The position numbers and the translations under genes were made by a program. Positions 7,680 through 15,330 of a DNA stretch of 37,042 bases are shown here, piece after piece. This DNA comes from Paenibacillus cookii. GTDB lineage: Bacteria; Bacillota; Bacilli; Paenibacillales; Paenibacillaceae. Numbering within the stretch: the first letter of the stretch is position 1; each line of letters begins with the position of its first letter. The notes beneath the pieces were generated by a model that did not search any database, was not told where the DNA came from, and saw nothing but the letters and a program-made list of their open reading frames with translations. The stretch covers positions 1-37,042 of the forward strand of contig NZ_BORW01000040.1 of assembly GCF_018333375.1 (NCBI RefSeq). The letters are read 5' to 3'.

Positions 7680-8009
7680 ATGTCGATCGCGGTTTTTATC
7701 GTGGATCCCGTGGACGATTTCGAGCGTTCCTTTACGATTCCGGTCGCGACGGAGTCGTTTTACCGGCAATACTGGGCGCCGGCCATCGCGGATCTGGACC
7801 TTCAGTGGCTGGCGTTGTTCGAGAACGGCGTGGATGTGGAGCAGGAGGACGTTCCCGCGGTTTTGGGCGAAGTCTCCCGGCTAAAGGAATGGGCGCGGGC
7901 CAACATGCACGGGGATGATCTGGAGCATATGCTGCGCAGGCTGGAGCTGCTTGAAGCGGAACTGCCGAAGGCATACAGGCGCGGCGGAGCCGTTGTATAT
8001 ATTGGATAG
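7680..8009 (+). CDS. Putative immunity protein for the PrsW-nuclease, 109 residues
   Basis: I do not recognise a family. The ATG begins one base after the stop of the fusion gene and has GGAG nine bases upstream, inside the end of that gene, so translation is probably coupled. The protein is small, acidic and mostly helical (EVSRLKEWARANMHGDDLEHMLRRLELLEAELP), with no signal peptide or membrane segment. Position directly downstream of a toxin-like nuclease, small acidic character and the shared terminator are the usual marks of an immunity partner. A cytosolic immunity protein fits a nuclease domain predicted to face the cytosol. The function is inferred from context alone. Confidence 0.6.
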   Translation: MSIAVFIVDPVDDFERSFTIPVATESFYRQYWAPAIADLDLQWLALFENGVDVEQEDVPAVLGEVSRLKEWARANMHGDDLEHMLRRLELLEAELPKAYRRGGAVVYIG

Positions 8010-8011
8010 CC

Positions 8012-8043
8012 AAAGCCCGGAAGGCGTACCTTCCGGGCTTTTT
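8012..8043 (+). terminator. Intrinsic terminator after the toxin/immunity pair
   Basis: AAAGCCCGGAAGG and CCTTCCGGGCTTT form a perfect 13-bp stem with loop CGTA, followed by T residues. The following 260 bases up to glpP show no clear promoter. Confidence 0.92.
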
Positions 8044-8303
8044 GACGAGGGGCGTCGACGGCCCCTTTGACCATGGGCCAACCGTGCGGAGGCAGGACGC
8101 CGCCCAAACGTTGGCTTTTTTCGCGATCCGCTCCCCGAGCTTCAAGTTTTTTCCTTTCCAACGTTTACAAAACGATGAGCCTCATTTTACCTTAAGGAAA
8201 CCTTTAACGCGTACGATGGATGGGAAGGGACAAGGATTGAAAAAAGCCGTCGACAAGCGGAATGATGACGCTAATTGCAAATGGAACCAAGGAGGCTGCA
8301 GCA

Positions 8304-8915
8304 ATGAAGGATGCGATCACCAAGGAGGATTTTTGCCGGGGGCTCGAACAACATAAACGCATCGCTTCCATCAAAGATCCGCGGCATATCGAGCTGGCCC
8401 TTCGCCGGCGGGATCAGCTGAGCGGCGTTTTTCTGCTGATGGGGCATATCGGCGTCGTCAAAGGGTACGTCAACGTATTCAAGGAGCACGGCCTGCCCGT
8501 GTTTATGCATCTGGAGAAAATCGGCGGTCTCAGCACCGACCGCTACGGCCTGGAATATTTGGCTAAAAGCATCCGGCCGTCCGGGGTGATTTCCACCAAA
8601 ACGAACATCGTCAAAAACGCGAAAAAAATGGGGCTGATCACCATCCAGCGTTTTTTTCTCGTCGACAGCGAAGGGTTGGACAACATCGCCAAAAGCCTCT
8701 CGCAAACCGAACCGGATATCATCGAACTGATGCCTGCCCGGATTCCGGACACTATCTGCAAGGTGAAGTCTTTTACGTCGCTCCCCATCATTACGGGAGG
8801 CTTATTGTACGAAGAAGCGCACGCCGAAGCCTGCCTGAGCCATGGCGCAACCGCCATTTCTTCTTCCCGGCCGGAGCTGTGGGGCATGCCGGAACGAAAA
8901 TTGACCGAAAGTTAA
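8304..8915 (+). CDS. glpP: GlpP, glycerol-3-phosphate-responsive antiterminator, 203 residues
   Basis: This is an RNA-binding regulator which, with bound glycerol-3-phosphate, lets RNA polymerase pass a leader terminator; in B. subtilis it controls glpFK, glpD and glpTQ. The family shows as GVFLLMGHIGVVKGYV, FMHLEKIGGLSTDRYGLEYL, ISTKTNIVKNAKKMGL, IELMPARIP and PIITGGLLYEEAHAE. The ATG at 8304 has AAGGAGG eight bases upstream; an in-frame ATG at 8262 has no such site. It is followed not by glpF or glpK but by a leader with a terminator-like hairpin and a UgpB-type ABC transporter operon. This suggests that GlpP controls glycerol-phosphate uptake here. Confidence 0.95.
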   Translation: MKDAITKEDFCRGLEQHKRIASIKDPRHIELALRRRDQLSGVFLLMGHIGVVKGYVNVFKEHGLPVFMHLEKIGGLSTDRYGLEYLAKSIRPSGVISTKTNIVKNAKKMGLITIQRFFLVDSEGLDNIAKSLSQTEPDIIELMPARIPDTICKVKSFTSLPIITGGLLYEEAHAEACLSHGATAISSSRPELWGMPERKLTES

Positions 8916-8933
8916 TGCATCGCGGGAACAGAT

Positions 8934-8962
8934 TTAACAGTTGTCCATTAATCTGGTATCGA
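8934..8962 (+). promoter_or_regulatory. Possible promoter of the transporter leader
   Basis: TTAACA at 8934-8939 and TATCGA at 8957-8962 are 17 bases apart, with a TG one base before the -10 box (extended -10). It would produce a short leader containing the hairpin at 8992-9048. Confidence 0.35.
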
Positions 8963-8991
8963 CAAGTAAATAAACCGGTTGGAGTCTTGGA

Positions 8992-9048
8992 GAAACCTGA
9001 TCTGCTGCGGCTGACGCATGTTGCCGTTCGTTTTTCGGGTTTCTTTTT
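8992..9048 (+). promoter_or_regulatory. Leader terminator, candidate GlpP antitermination target
   Basis: GAAACCTGA (8992-9000) pairs with TCGGGTTTC (9035-9043), nine pairs including one G-U, and is followed directly by five T residues. A small inner hairpin CGGC/GCCG lies in the loop. It sits between glpP and the binding-protein gene. A terminator in that place would silence the transporter operon unless it is passed, which is the known mode of GlpP action. Confidence 0.55.
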
Positions 9049-9093
9049 GCTGCTTCCGGCCTGATTTTACAAAAAAAGGGTGGAGGAATGACT

Positions 9094-10407
9094 GTGTTCA
9101 AGAAGAAGGTAACGGCTTTTACGCTTGCGGCGTTGATGGCGGTGTCTTTGGCGGGCTGCGGTTCGGGCGGAGGCGATGCGGCCGAAGTCGAAGGGAAAGC
9201 TGAAGCGGCTGCGCCGGCCAAAAAGGTGGTCATCAAATACTGGTACGCCTACGGGGACAAAATCGAGGAAGCGAAGCTGCACATGGTCAAAACCTTTAAC
9301 GAATCGCAGGACAAATACGAGGTCGTGGCCGAACATCAAGGCAAATACGACGATCTTCATGCCAAAGTGCAGGCCGCGTTTGCCGCGGGCAACGCCCCGG
9401 CCGTGACGGATCTCGAGATCGCTTCGACCGGCGTGTTCGCCAATTCCGGCATGCTGGAAGAGCTGACGCCGTACGTGGAAAAGGATAAGGATCAGGTCAA
9501 GCTGGACGATTTTATTCCGGGTTTGATGGGGAACGCCTACGTCAACGGCAAGCTGTACGGGCTTCCTTTTATGCGCAGCACCCCGATTATGTATAAAAAC
9601 GTGACGATGCTGAAAGACGCCGGGTTGGACCCTGCCGGCCCGAAAACGTGGCAGGAGCTGGAGGAATACTCGCGCGTGCTGAAGGCAAAAGGCAAGTTCG
9701 GCATGACGGTTCCGGTGGATATCTGGTTTTACGAAGCGCTGGTGGCCCAAAGCGGCGGGCAGATGTTAAGCGAGGACGGCAAAAAAGCGGCTTTCAACGA
9801 AGCGCCGGGAGTCGCGGCGGTCGAGTTTTGGAAAAAGCTCTCCAGCGAAGGCCTGATCAAAATGCCGGTCGGCGATGAGGCCGGAGCGACCGCGGACAAG
9901 GATTGGGCGAACCAAATTTCCGCCTTCAAGTTCGGTTCGACCGCAGGCGTGGCGGAGAGCCTGGAAATCGCCCAGGGCAACGGCTTTGAGCTGCAAACGG
10001 CGTTCATGCCCGCCAACAAGGATTACGGCGTTCCGACCGGCGGCTGCCAGCTTGTCATGACCTCGAAGAGCAAACCCGAAGAGAAGGAAGCGGCATGGGA
10101 GTTTATCAAGTGGATGACCTCCAAAGAAAACACGATTTACCAGCACAAACACGTCGGTTACTTGCCGACGCGCACGTCCGCGGTCGAAAGCGAAGAGCTG
10201 CAGGAACACTTTAAGCAATATCCGCAGTACAAGGTAGCCGTCGACCAGCTTCAATACGCAAGACCGCGCCCGATGGAGAACGCTTATCCGGAAGTGGCGG
10301 ACATTTTGGGCGATGCGATCGAAAAGGCGATCATCGATCCGAAGACGACCCCGCAGGACGCGCTCAATGAAGCGGCTGAAAAAGCAAACAAACTGCTCGG
10401 CAAATAG
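9094..10407 (+). CDS. UgpB-like extracellular solute-binding lipoprotein, 437 residues
   Basis: This is the substrate-binding protein of an ABC importer, anchored to the outer face of the membrane. The lipobox is LAGC with C22 after a hydrophobic signal (TLAALMAVSLAGC). UgpB-like stretches include the region around AAFAAGNAPAV, the hinge GLPFMRSTPIMYKN, AGLDPAGPKTWQEL and, near the end, HVGYLPTRTSAVES. These recall E. coli UgpB, which binds glycerol-3-phosphate and glycerophosphocholine. The GTG at 9094 was chosen because GGAGG lies seven bases upstream; the ATG at 9088 is only one base from it. First gene of the transporter operon, behind a putative GlpP-controlled leader. The substrate is inferred. 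Confidence 0.9.
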   Translation: MFKKKVTAFTLAALMAVSLAGCGSGGGDAAEVEGKAEAAAPAKKVVIKYWYAYGDKIEEAKLHMVKTFNESQDKYEVVAEHQGKYDDLHAKVQAAFAAGNAPAVTDLEIASTGVFANSGMLEELTPYVEKDKDQVKLDDFIPGLMGNAYVNGKLYGLPFMRSTPIMYKNVTMLKDAGLDPAGPKTWQELEEYSRVLKAKGKFGMTVPVDIWFYEALVAQSGGQMLSEDGKKAAFNEAPGVAAVEFWKKLSSEGLIKMPVGDEAGATADKDWANQISAFKFGSTAGVAESLEIAQGNGFELQTAFMPANKDYGVPTGGCQLVMTSKSKPEEKEAAWEFIKWMTSKENTIYQHKHVGYLPTRTSAVESEELQEHFKQYPQYKVAVDQLQYARPRPMENAYPEVADILGDAIEKAIIDPKTTPQDALNEAAEKANKLLGK

Positions 10408-10415
10408 AAAGGAAC

Positions 10416-11306
10416 ATGTCCGGTATGACGGAAGACAACTGGTTGGGAAAGATCAAGGTCGTTATTTTCGATATGGACGGCACGTTGTATCAGGAAGATA
10501 CCTTCATGGAGCGGTATATCCGATATCTGCTCGAAGGAACGGAGCATGAAGCGGATACGGAGGCGGCCATAAGCATGGGAAAAGCGATCCGGTCCGGGGA
10601 GCATTTTTTCGGGTTCGGCCACTTTTACCATCTGAAGGACGATCTCCTGGTCGTTCGGCTGGAGGACGGATTAGCGAGGGGATATGCATGGGACGGTTCA
10701 TCCGTCCCGATGCGCAAAAAAGTTTACAAATTCGATTCGATCCTGGACGGGGAACTGCTTCATATCGGCGATCCGTGGTGCATTGCGGCCATGTTCAGCC
10801 ATAAATACAAGCTGCCGGCCATGAAGCTGGACGAAGCTTTTAACAGAGTGCGTCGAGAAATGCTGGCTGCTCCGCACCGCTTCGAGGTTCACGGCGGTTT
10901 GATGCAGGCGATCGGAGAGCTCGGCGTGGAAAAAAGGGTGCTCATGACCAATACCCATCAGGCATCGGGCGCCGAATTTCTGGAGTTTATGCGAATCGGG
11001 CATGTTTTCGACGAAATTTGCTGCGGGGCGGGAAAGCCGGCGGGGCTGGACGCTTATTTGGCTTCCTTGCTGCGGCAGGGATACCAAGCGGATGAGATTT
11101 TGTCGGTCGGCGACAACCCGTGGAACGATTTGCATCCGGCGAAGCGGATCGGGGGCAGAACCTGCTTCATTTCCCCGTATCCGAGCCGCGACGCCGAGGC
11201 ATGGGATTTGCGGCTGACGACGCTTGACGAACTGGAATGGCTCTTGCGTGCCCTGAACAAGCGGAAAACGAAGGAGGAGATGCATGTATGGCACGAATCC
11301 TGCTAA
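10416..11306 (+). CDS. HAD-family hydrolase, 296 residues
   Basis: This is a phosphatase-type HAD enzyme, cytosolic. Motif I is FDMDGT with D19 and D21, motif II TNT at 178-180, motif III K207 in GKPAG, and motif IV GDNPWND with D233 and D238. A long cap insertion of about 120 residues separates motifs I and II. It lies eight bases after the binding-protein gene and overlaps the ATPase gene by 19 bases, so it is an integral member of the transporter operon. Dephosphorylating the imported glycerol phosphate, or a product of it, would be a natural role; this is inference. The start may be 10416 or 10425, because the AAAGGA site lies awkwardly for both. Confidence 0.88.
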   Translation: MSGMTEDNWLGKIKVVIFDMDGTLYQEDTFMERYIRYLLEGTEHEADTEAAISMGKAIRSGEHFFGFGHFYHLKDDLLVVRLEDGLARGYAWDGSSVPMRKKVYKFDSILDGELLHIGDPWCIAAMFSHKYKLPAMKLDEAFNRVRREMLAAPHRFEVHGGLMQAIGELGVEKRVLMTNTHQASGAEFLEFMRIGHVFDEICCGAGKPAGLDAYLASLLRQGYQADEILSVGDNPWNDLHPAKRIGGRTCFISPYPSRDAEAWDLRLTTLDELEWLLRALNKRKTKEEMHVWHESC

Positions 11307-12361
11307 AAGGAATCAGCAAAACATTCAAGGATGAAACGGTGATTCAGGATTTGAACCTGGAGATCAAAGACGGTTCTTTTACGGTGCTGGTCGGACCCTC
11401 GGGCTGCGGCAAATCGACCACGCTGCGCATGGTTGCCGGTCTGGAGAAGCAAAGCGGGGGAGAAATTTGGATCGACGATACGTGCGTGAACGATACGCCG
11501 CCCGGCATGCGGGACGTCGCCATGGTATTCCAAAACTATGCGCTGTATCCGACCATGACCGTCCGCGGCAACATCGAGTTCGGACTGAAAAACAGGGGCG
11601 TGCCCCGAAACGAGCGCGATAAGCTCGTCAAGGACATTTCCGAGATCGTCGGGCTCGCCCCTTTCCTGGACAAAAAGCCGCAAAGCCTTTCCGGCGGGCA
11701 GCGCCAACGGGTCGCGCTCGCGCGCGCCATGGTCAAAAAGCCGAAGGTATTCATTCTCGACGAGCCGCTTTCCAATCTGGACGCCAAGCTGCGCAATCAG
11801 ATGCGGACGGAGCTGATCCAGCTTCACAAGCGGCTGGGCACGACATTCGTCTACGTGACCCACGATCAGGTGGAGGCGATGTCGATGGGAGACGAAATCG
11901 TCGTCATGAACAAGGGAGCGATCCAGCAGGCGGATTCGCCGATGAAGCTTTACCAGGACCCGGCCAACCTGTTTACCGCCCAATTTATCGGCACGCCCGC
12001 GATGAATATCATCGACATGCAGGGCATGAAAGGTCTGAACATCCGCTCGGACCGTCCGGTCGGTTTCATCGGTTTCCGGCCCGAACAGGGGCTGCTGAAC
12101 CCCGATCGCCCGGTGGAAGGGCTTGTCTTGAAAGGGGATATCCTGACCCGCGAGAGCCTGGGCGCGGAGAACATTTACCAAATCCGTTCGGATGCCGGAA
12201 CGTTTTTCGTCAAAACCTTCCTGAGGCCGCTGGAGCCTGCGGACGCGGTAACCGTAGCGGTTCCGCATGACCAGCTTTATTATTTCGGCCCGGACGGCGG
12301 CAGAATATACGGGGCCGGGATGCAGGAGAGGGCACTTATTGCCGGGGGCGCGATCGTATGA
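11288..12361 (+). CDS. ABC transporter ATP-binding protein, UgpC/MsmX-type, 357 residues
   Basis: This is the ATPase of a carbohydrate or glycerol-phosphate importer. Walker A is GPSGCGKST at 36-44, Q-loop Q82 in VFQNYALYP, signature LSGGQRQR from 134, Walker B FILDEP with D158 and E159, and switch His H192 in VTHD. The C-terminal part is the regulatory beta-barrel region of the MalK/UgpC class. The ATG at 11288 has GGAGGAG eight bases upstream and overlaps the HAD gene. The stop overlaps the next ATG as ATGA. ATPases of this type can be shared between importers, so it might also serve the ATPase-less sugar transporter at 28-30 kb. Confidence 0.96.
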   Translation: MARILLKGISKTFKDETVIQDLNLEIKDGSFTVLVGPSGCGKSTTLRMVAGLEKQSGGEIWIDDTCVNDTPPGMRDVAMVFQNYALYPTMTVRGNIEFGLKNRGVPRNERDKLVKDISEIVGLAPFLDKKPQSLSGGQRQRVALARAMVKKPKVFILDEPLSNLDAKLRNQMRTELIQLHKRLGTTFVYVTHDQVEAMSMGDEIVVMNKGAIQQADSPMKLYQDPANLFTAQFIGTPAMNIIDMQGMKGLNIRSDRPVGFIGFRPEQGLLNPDRPVEGLVLKGDILTRESLGAENIYQIRSDAGTFFVKTFLRPLEPADAVTVAVPHDQLYYFGPDGGRIYGAGMQERALIAGGAIV

Positions 12362-13230
12362 CGGTTTGGCATAAACTTCGTCCCTACGGCATGGTTGCTC
12401 CGGCCATCATCATTTTTTCGCTGTTTTTTATTTATCCGATCTTCTACATGATTTATTTGAGCTTCTACGACTGGAATTTCATCAGTCCGACGAAAACGTT
12501 CGTCGGGATTCAAAATTTCGTGGATTTGTTGTCCGAACCGGAATTCATGCAGGTGCTTTCCAATACGACCGTTTACACGGTTTTGACGGTTACGCTGACG
12601 ACGGCGTTGTCGCTGCTGCTGGCCTTGTGGCTCAACCGCGGCAATTTCTTTTACGGCATCGTGCAGGGGGCGATTTTCAGCCCGCATATCATTTCGCTCG
12701 TGTCCATTTCGCTGCTGTGGAGCTGGCTGATGGACCCGGAATACGGGCTGCTCAATTGGGTGATCGGCTTGTTCGGCTTCGGAAAGCTGCAATGGCTGTC
12801 GCACCCGAGCACCTCGCTCGTCTCGCTGGTCATCGTCGCGGTATGGAAAGGCATCGGGTACAACACGCTGGTGTTTATCGCCGGTCTGCAGAGCATTCCC
12901 GCCGATATTTACGAGGCGGCTTCCCTGGACCGCTCCCGGCCGTGGACGACGTTTACGAAGCTGATTTTGCCGATGCTGTCGCCGACGATCTTTTTCCTGG
13001 TCATCATCAACATGATCGGTTCATTCCAGGTGTTCGAAACGATCGCCATCATGACCCAGGGCGGGCCGGTCAATTCCACGAACACGCTCGTGTACTACAT
13101 TTACGAATACGGCTTCCGGTTCTTTAAAATAGGGTATGCTTCCGCGGCAGGCGTCATTTTGCTGGTCATTGTCGGCATCCTGACGATCATCTACTTCAAA
13201 CTGCTGTCGAACCGGGTTCATTACCGTTAA
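12358..13230 (+). CDS. ABC transporter permease, UgpA-like, 290 residues
   Basis: This is an inner membrane channel subunit of the MalF/UgpA class with about six membrane segments, the first at residues 11-35 (YGMVAPAIIIFSLFFIYPIF). The cytoplasmic EAA loop that docks on the ATPase is at about 186-206 (EAASLDRSRPWTTFTKLILP). The normally conserved Gly of this loop is Ser or Arg here. Translation is coupled to the ATPase gene through an ATGA overlap. It pairs with the permease 16 bases downstream. Confidence 0.95.
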   Translation: MTVWHKLRPYGMVAPAIIIFSLFFIYPIFYMIYLSFYDWNFISPTKTFVGIQNFVDLLSEPEFMQVLSNTTVYTVLTVTLTTALSLLLALWLNRGNFFYGIVQGAIFSPHIISLVSISLLWSWLMDPEYGLLNWVIGLFGFGKLQWLSHPSTSLVSLVIVAVWKGIGYNTLVFIAGLQSIPADIYEAASLDRSRPWTTFTKLILPMLSPTIFFLVIINMIGSFQVFETIAIMTQGGPVNSTNTLVYYIYEYGFRFFKIGYASAAGVILLVIVGILTIIYFKLLSNRVHYR

Positions 13231-13246
13231 GAAAGAGGTGTAACGC

Positions 13247-14164
13247 TTGAAAGCCGCAAACCGCGCCATCGAAGGCCCGATCCGGGCTGCCGCCGGCACG
13301 CCCATGAACGGGATCCGGTCGAAACGGGCTCTGCTGCGCACGATCATGAACGTCGTGCTCCGCCTTGCGAACGCTGCCGGACTTCTGCTGCTGGTGCTCA
13401 TTTTTGCCCTGCCGTTTGTCTGGATGCTGTCCACGTCGCTCAAAACGCTGCCGGAGACGATGATATTTCCGCCGGAATGGATTCCGCGGAATCCCGTCTG
13501 GAAAAACTACGTCGACGCCTGGAACACGGGGCCGTTCCTGCATTACATGACGAACAGCGTCATCATCGCCGTAAGCATCCTTTTGCTGCAAATGCTGACG
13601 ATCATTCCGGCTTCCTATGCGTTTGCCAGATATAAGTTTGCCGGATCGGGCTTTTTGTTCAGCATCGTCATGGTGACGCTGATGATTCCGAGTCAATTGA
13701 TCTTCCTGCCCGTCTATTTGGAGCTGAGCGCCTTCAAGCTGCTCAACACCCATCTGGGCCTCATTTTGCCATTCGCGTCAAGCGCCTTCGGCATCTTCCT
13801 GCTGCGGCAGGCGTTCCGGCAAATTTCCGACGAGCTGATCGAAGCCGCAAGGCTGGATCAGGCGGCGGAGTGGAAAATCATCGTCCGGATCATGGTGCCG
13901 ATGGTGAAGCCGGTGCTTGTCACGTTCGCCTTGTTCAGCTTTATCGCCCACTGGAACGATTATTTCTGGCCGCTGGTCATGACGACGAACGAAACCGCCA
14001 GAACGCTGCCGATCGGCATTGCCAAAATCCGCGAGGTCGAAGGCGTGGGCACCTGGAATATTTTGATGGCGGGCAACCTGATTCTCGTGGCGCCGATTCT
14101 CGTCGTGTTTTTCTTGTCGCAGCGCCAAATTATCAAAGCTTTCGTCTATAATGGCGTCAAATAA
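13247..14164 (+). CDS. ABC transporter permease, UgpE-like, 305 residues
   Basis: This is the second channel subunit, of the MalG/UgpE class. It has about six membrane segments, the first at about 41-63. The EAA loop is near 199-222 (EAARLDQAAEWKIIVRIMVP). The TTG at 13247 is preceded by AAAGAGGTG six bases upstream. The N-terminus is some 25 residues longer than usual and basic (IRSKRALLRTIMN), which is unremarkable for a cytoplasmic tail. It is the last gene of the operon, and a structured terminator follows. Confidence 0.94.
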   Translation: MKAANRAIEGPIRAAAGTPMNGIRSKRALLRTIMNVVLRLANAAGLLLLVLIFALPFVWMLSTSLKTLPETMIFPPEWIPRNPVWKNYVDAWNTGPFLHYMTNSVIIAVSILLLQMLTIIPASYAFARYKFAGSGFLFSIVMVTLMIPSQLIFLPVYLELSAFKLLNTHLGLILPFASSAFGIFLLRQAFRQISDELIEAARLDQAAEWKIIVRIMVPMVKPVLVTFALFSFIAHWNDYFWPLVMTTNETARTLPIGIAKIREVEGVGTWNILMAGNLILVAPILVVFFLSQRQIIKAFVYNGVK

Positions 14165-14194
14165 GCGCAGTTTCATGGAAGCTTGAAAGCCGAT

Positions 14195-14250
14195 GCCGCC
14201 TGCAAAAGCTGCCTGCACCGCCGTTTCCGGCGGTATAGGGCGGCTTTTTT
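14195..14250 (+). terminator. Structured terminator after the glycerol-phosphate-type operon
   Basis: An inner perfect stem ACCGCCG/CGGCGGT (14217-14234) is enclosed by GCCGCCT pairing with AGGGCGGC, with one bulged base, followed by six T residues. Confidence 0.75.
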
Positions 14251-14288
14251 GGCGTGTTTGCATCCCTGCCGGGGCTGCCGCTTTCGCA

Positions 14289-14915
14289 TTAAGCGATATC
14301 CGCCGCGAGCACCGTAAGCGGTCCTTCTTCGGCAGCGATGTTCTGCAGGTCGTAGACCGACACCGGAAACATCGGAAACCCCGCATAATAGGGCGCAATC
14401 GAATACAGCGGGTAAAACACGACGAGCGCTTTATCGGCCACATAATAATCCTGGGTCGGCTGGACCGTTACCGTCGTTCCTTCCAGCATGGGGAGGTTCC
14501 TTTTGCGGATCTGGGCGTTGATCTCCGACGTCAGCTTCGCTTGATAGTTCGAGCCGGACTGGAACAGGTCGGCCAGCGCGTAAGAAGCGCCGGTGCGGGC
14601 GTTGAAGGTCAATCCCTTGGCGACGGTATAGCCGTGGGCCATGGGAGCGGAATACGTGTAGTTGCTGAGCACCAGGCTGAGAATGCCGCGCTCGTTCGTT
14701 TTGATTTCGAAATTTCCGGTCGTTTGCGGGTGGCTTCCGGTCTGGGCATGCTGCTGGATTCGCTGCATTTCCTGGATCTGCCCGATGATCGCGCGGTTGA
14801 TTCGCTCCTCGGCTTGGGGGCTCGCCAGTCCGGCGACCTGGGGATATTGGATCCGGATGCCGGGGGCGTCATAAGCAAGGGTTCGCACTTGAACGGGAGG
14901 CTCGTAAAGAGGCAT
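14289..14915 (-). CDS. DUF3298/DUF4163-like protein, 208 residues
   Basis: The protein resembles the extracellular domain found in RsiV-type anti-sigma factors and some lipoproteins: YPQVAGL near the start, NRAIIGQIQEM, SNYTYSAPMAHGYTVAKGLTFNARTGASYALADLFQSG, and the C-terminal FYPLYSIAPYYAGFPMFPVSVYDL. In RsiV this domain binds lysozyme. Here there is neither a membrane segment nor a signal peptide, so the protein would be cytosolic or released by another route. The ATG has AGGAG eight bases upstream. It is convergent with the preceding operon and stands alone. The role is unknown. Confidence 0.82.
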   Translation of the reverse strand: MPLYEPPVQVRTLAYDAPGIRIQYPQVAGLASPQAEERINRAIIGQIQEMQRIQQHAQTGSHPQTTGNFEIKTNERGILSLVLSNYTYSAPMAHGYTVAKGLTFNARTGASYALADLFQSGSNYQAKLTSEINAQIRKRNLPMLEGTTVTVQPTQDYYVADKALVVFYPLYSIAPYYAGFPMFPVSVYDLQNIAAEEGPLTVLAADIA

Positions 14916-15330
14916 TGCAATCGCTCCTAATCAGGTTCGTATGTTTGCTGCAATAGCCTATTCGCAAGCCCGCTTCTTCGTGACTTCCGGGCGGCCGGTG
15001 CCGGGCGGGAAGCACGCGAAAAGAACCGATTGCCCGCATTCTCCTTTTCAGCTAAAATAAGGATAATTTACATGCCTCAAGAATCATTTTCGCTTCCACA
15101 TGACCGCTTGATCGATCGACCTCAATTTTCGACGACTCCGCAAGCCTATTTTCCAGTTAACGGACATATCGTTTAGATACCCTTAATAAGACGTAGCAGC
15201 TCATACCGTTCCTTTAAAATGACAGCGCTTTCTCTATTTCGATTCGCCGCCTCACGTTTGTTTCCATTCATTCGTTCCATTTTCCGGCTTTATTGCCCGC
15301 AACGGCAGACGTTTCAGAAGGAGGGAGAAG
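14916..15330. other. Intergenic region without a recognised gene
   Basis: These 415 bases separate two divergent genes and should hold both promoters, but I see no pair of boxes good enough to name. The part near 14980-15030 is GC-rich with partial dyad symmetry (TTCC and GGAA arms). The part from 15050 to 15250 is AT-richer. A strong AAGGAGGGAG ribosome binding site lies directly before 15331. Confidence 0.5.
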
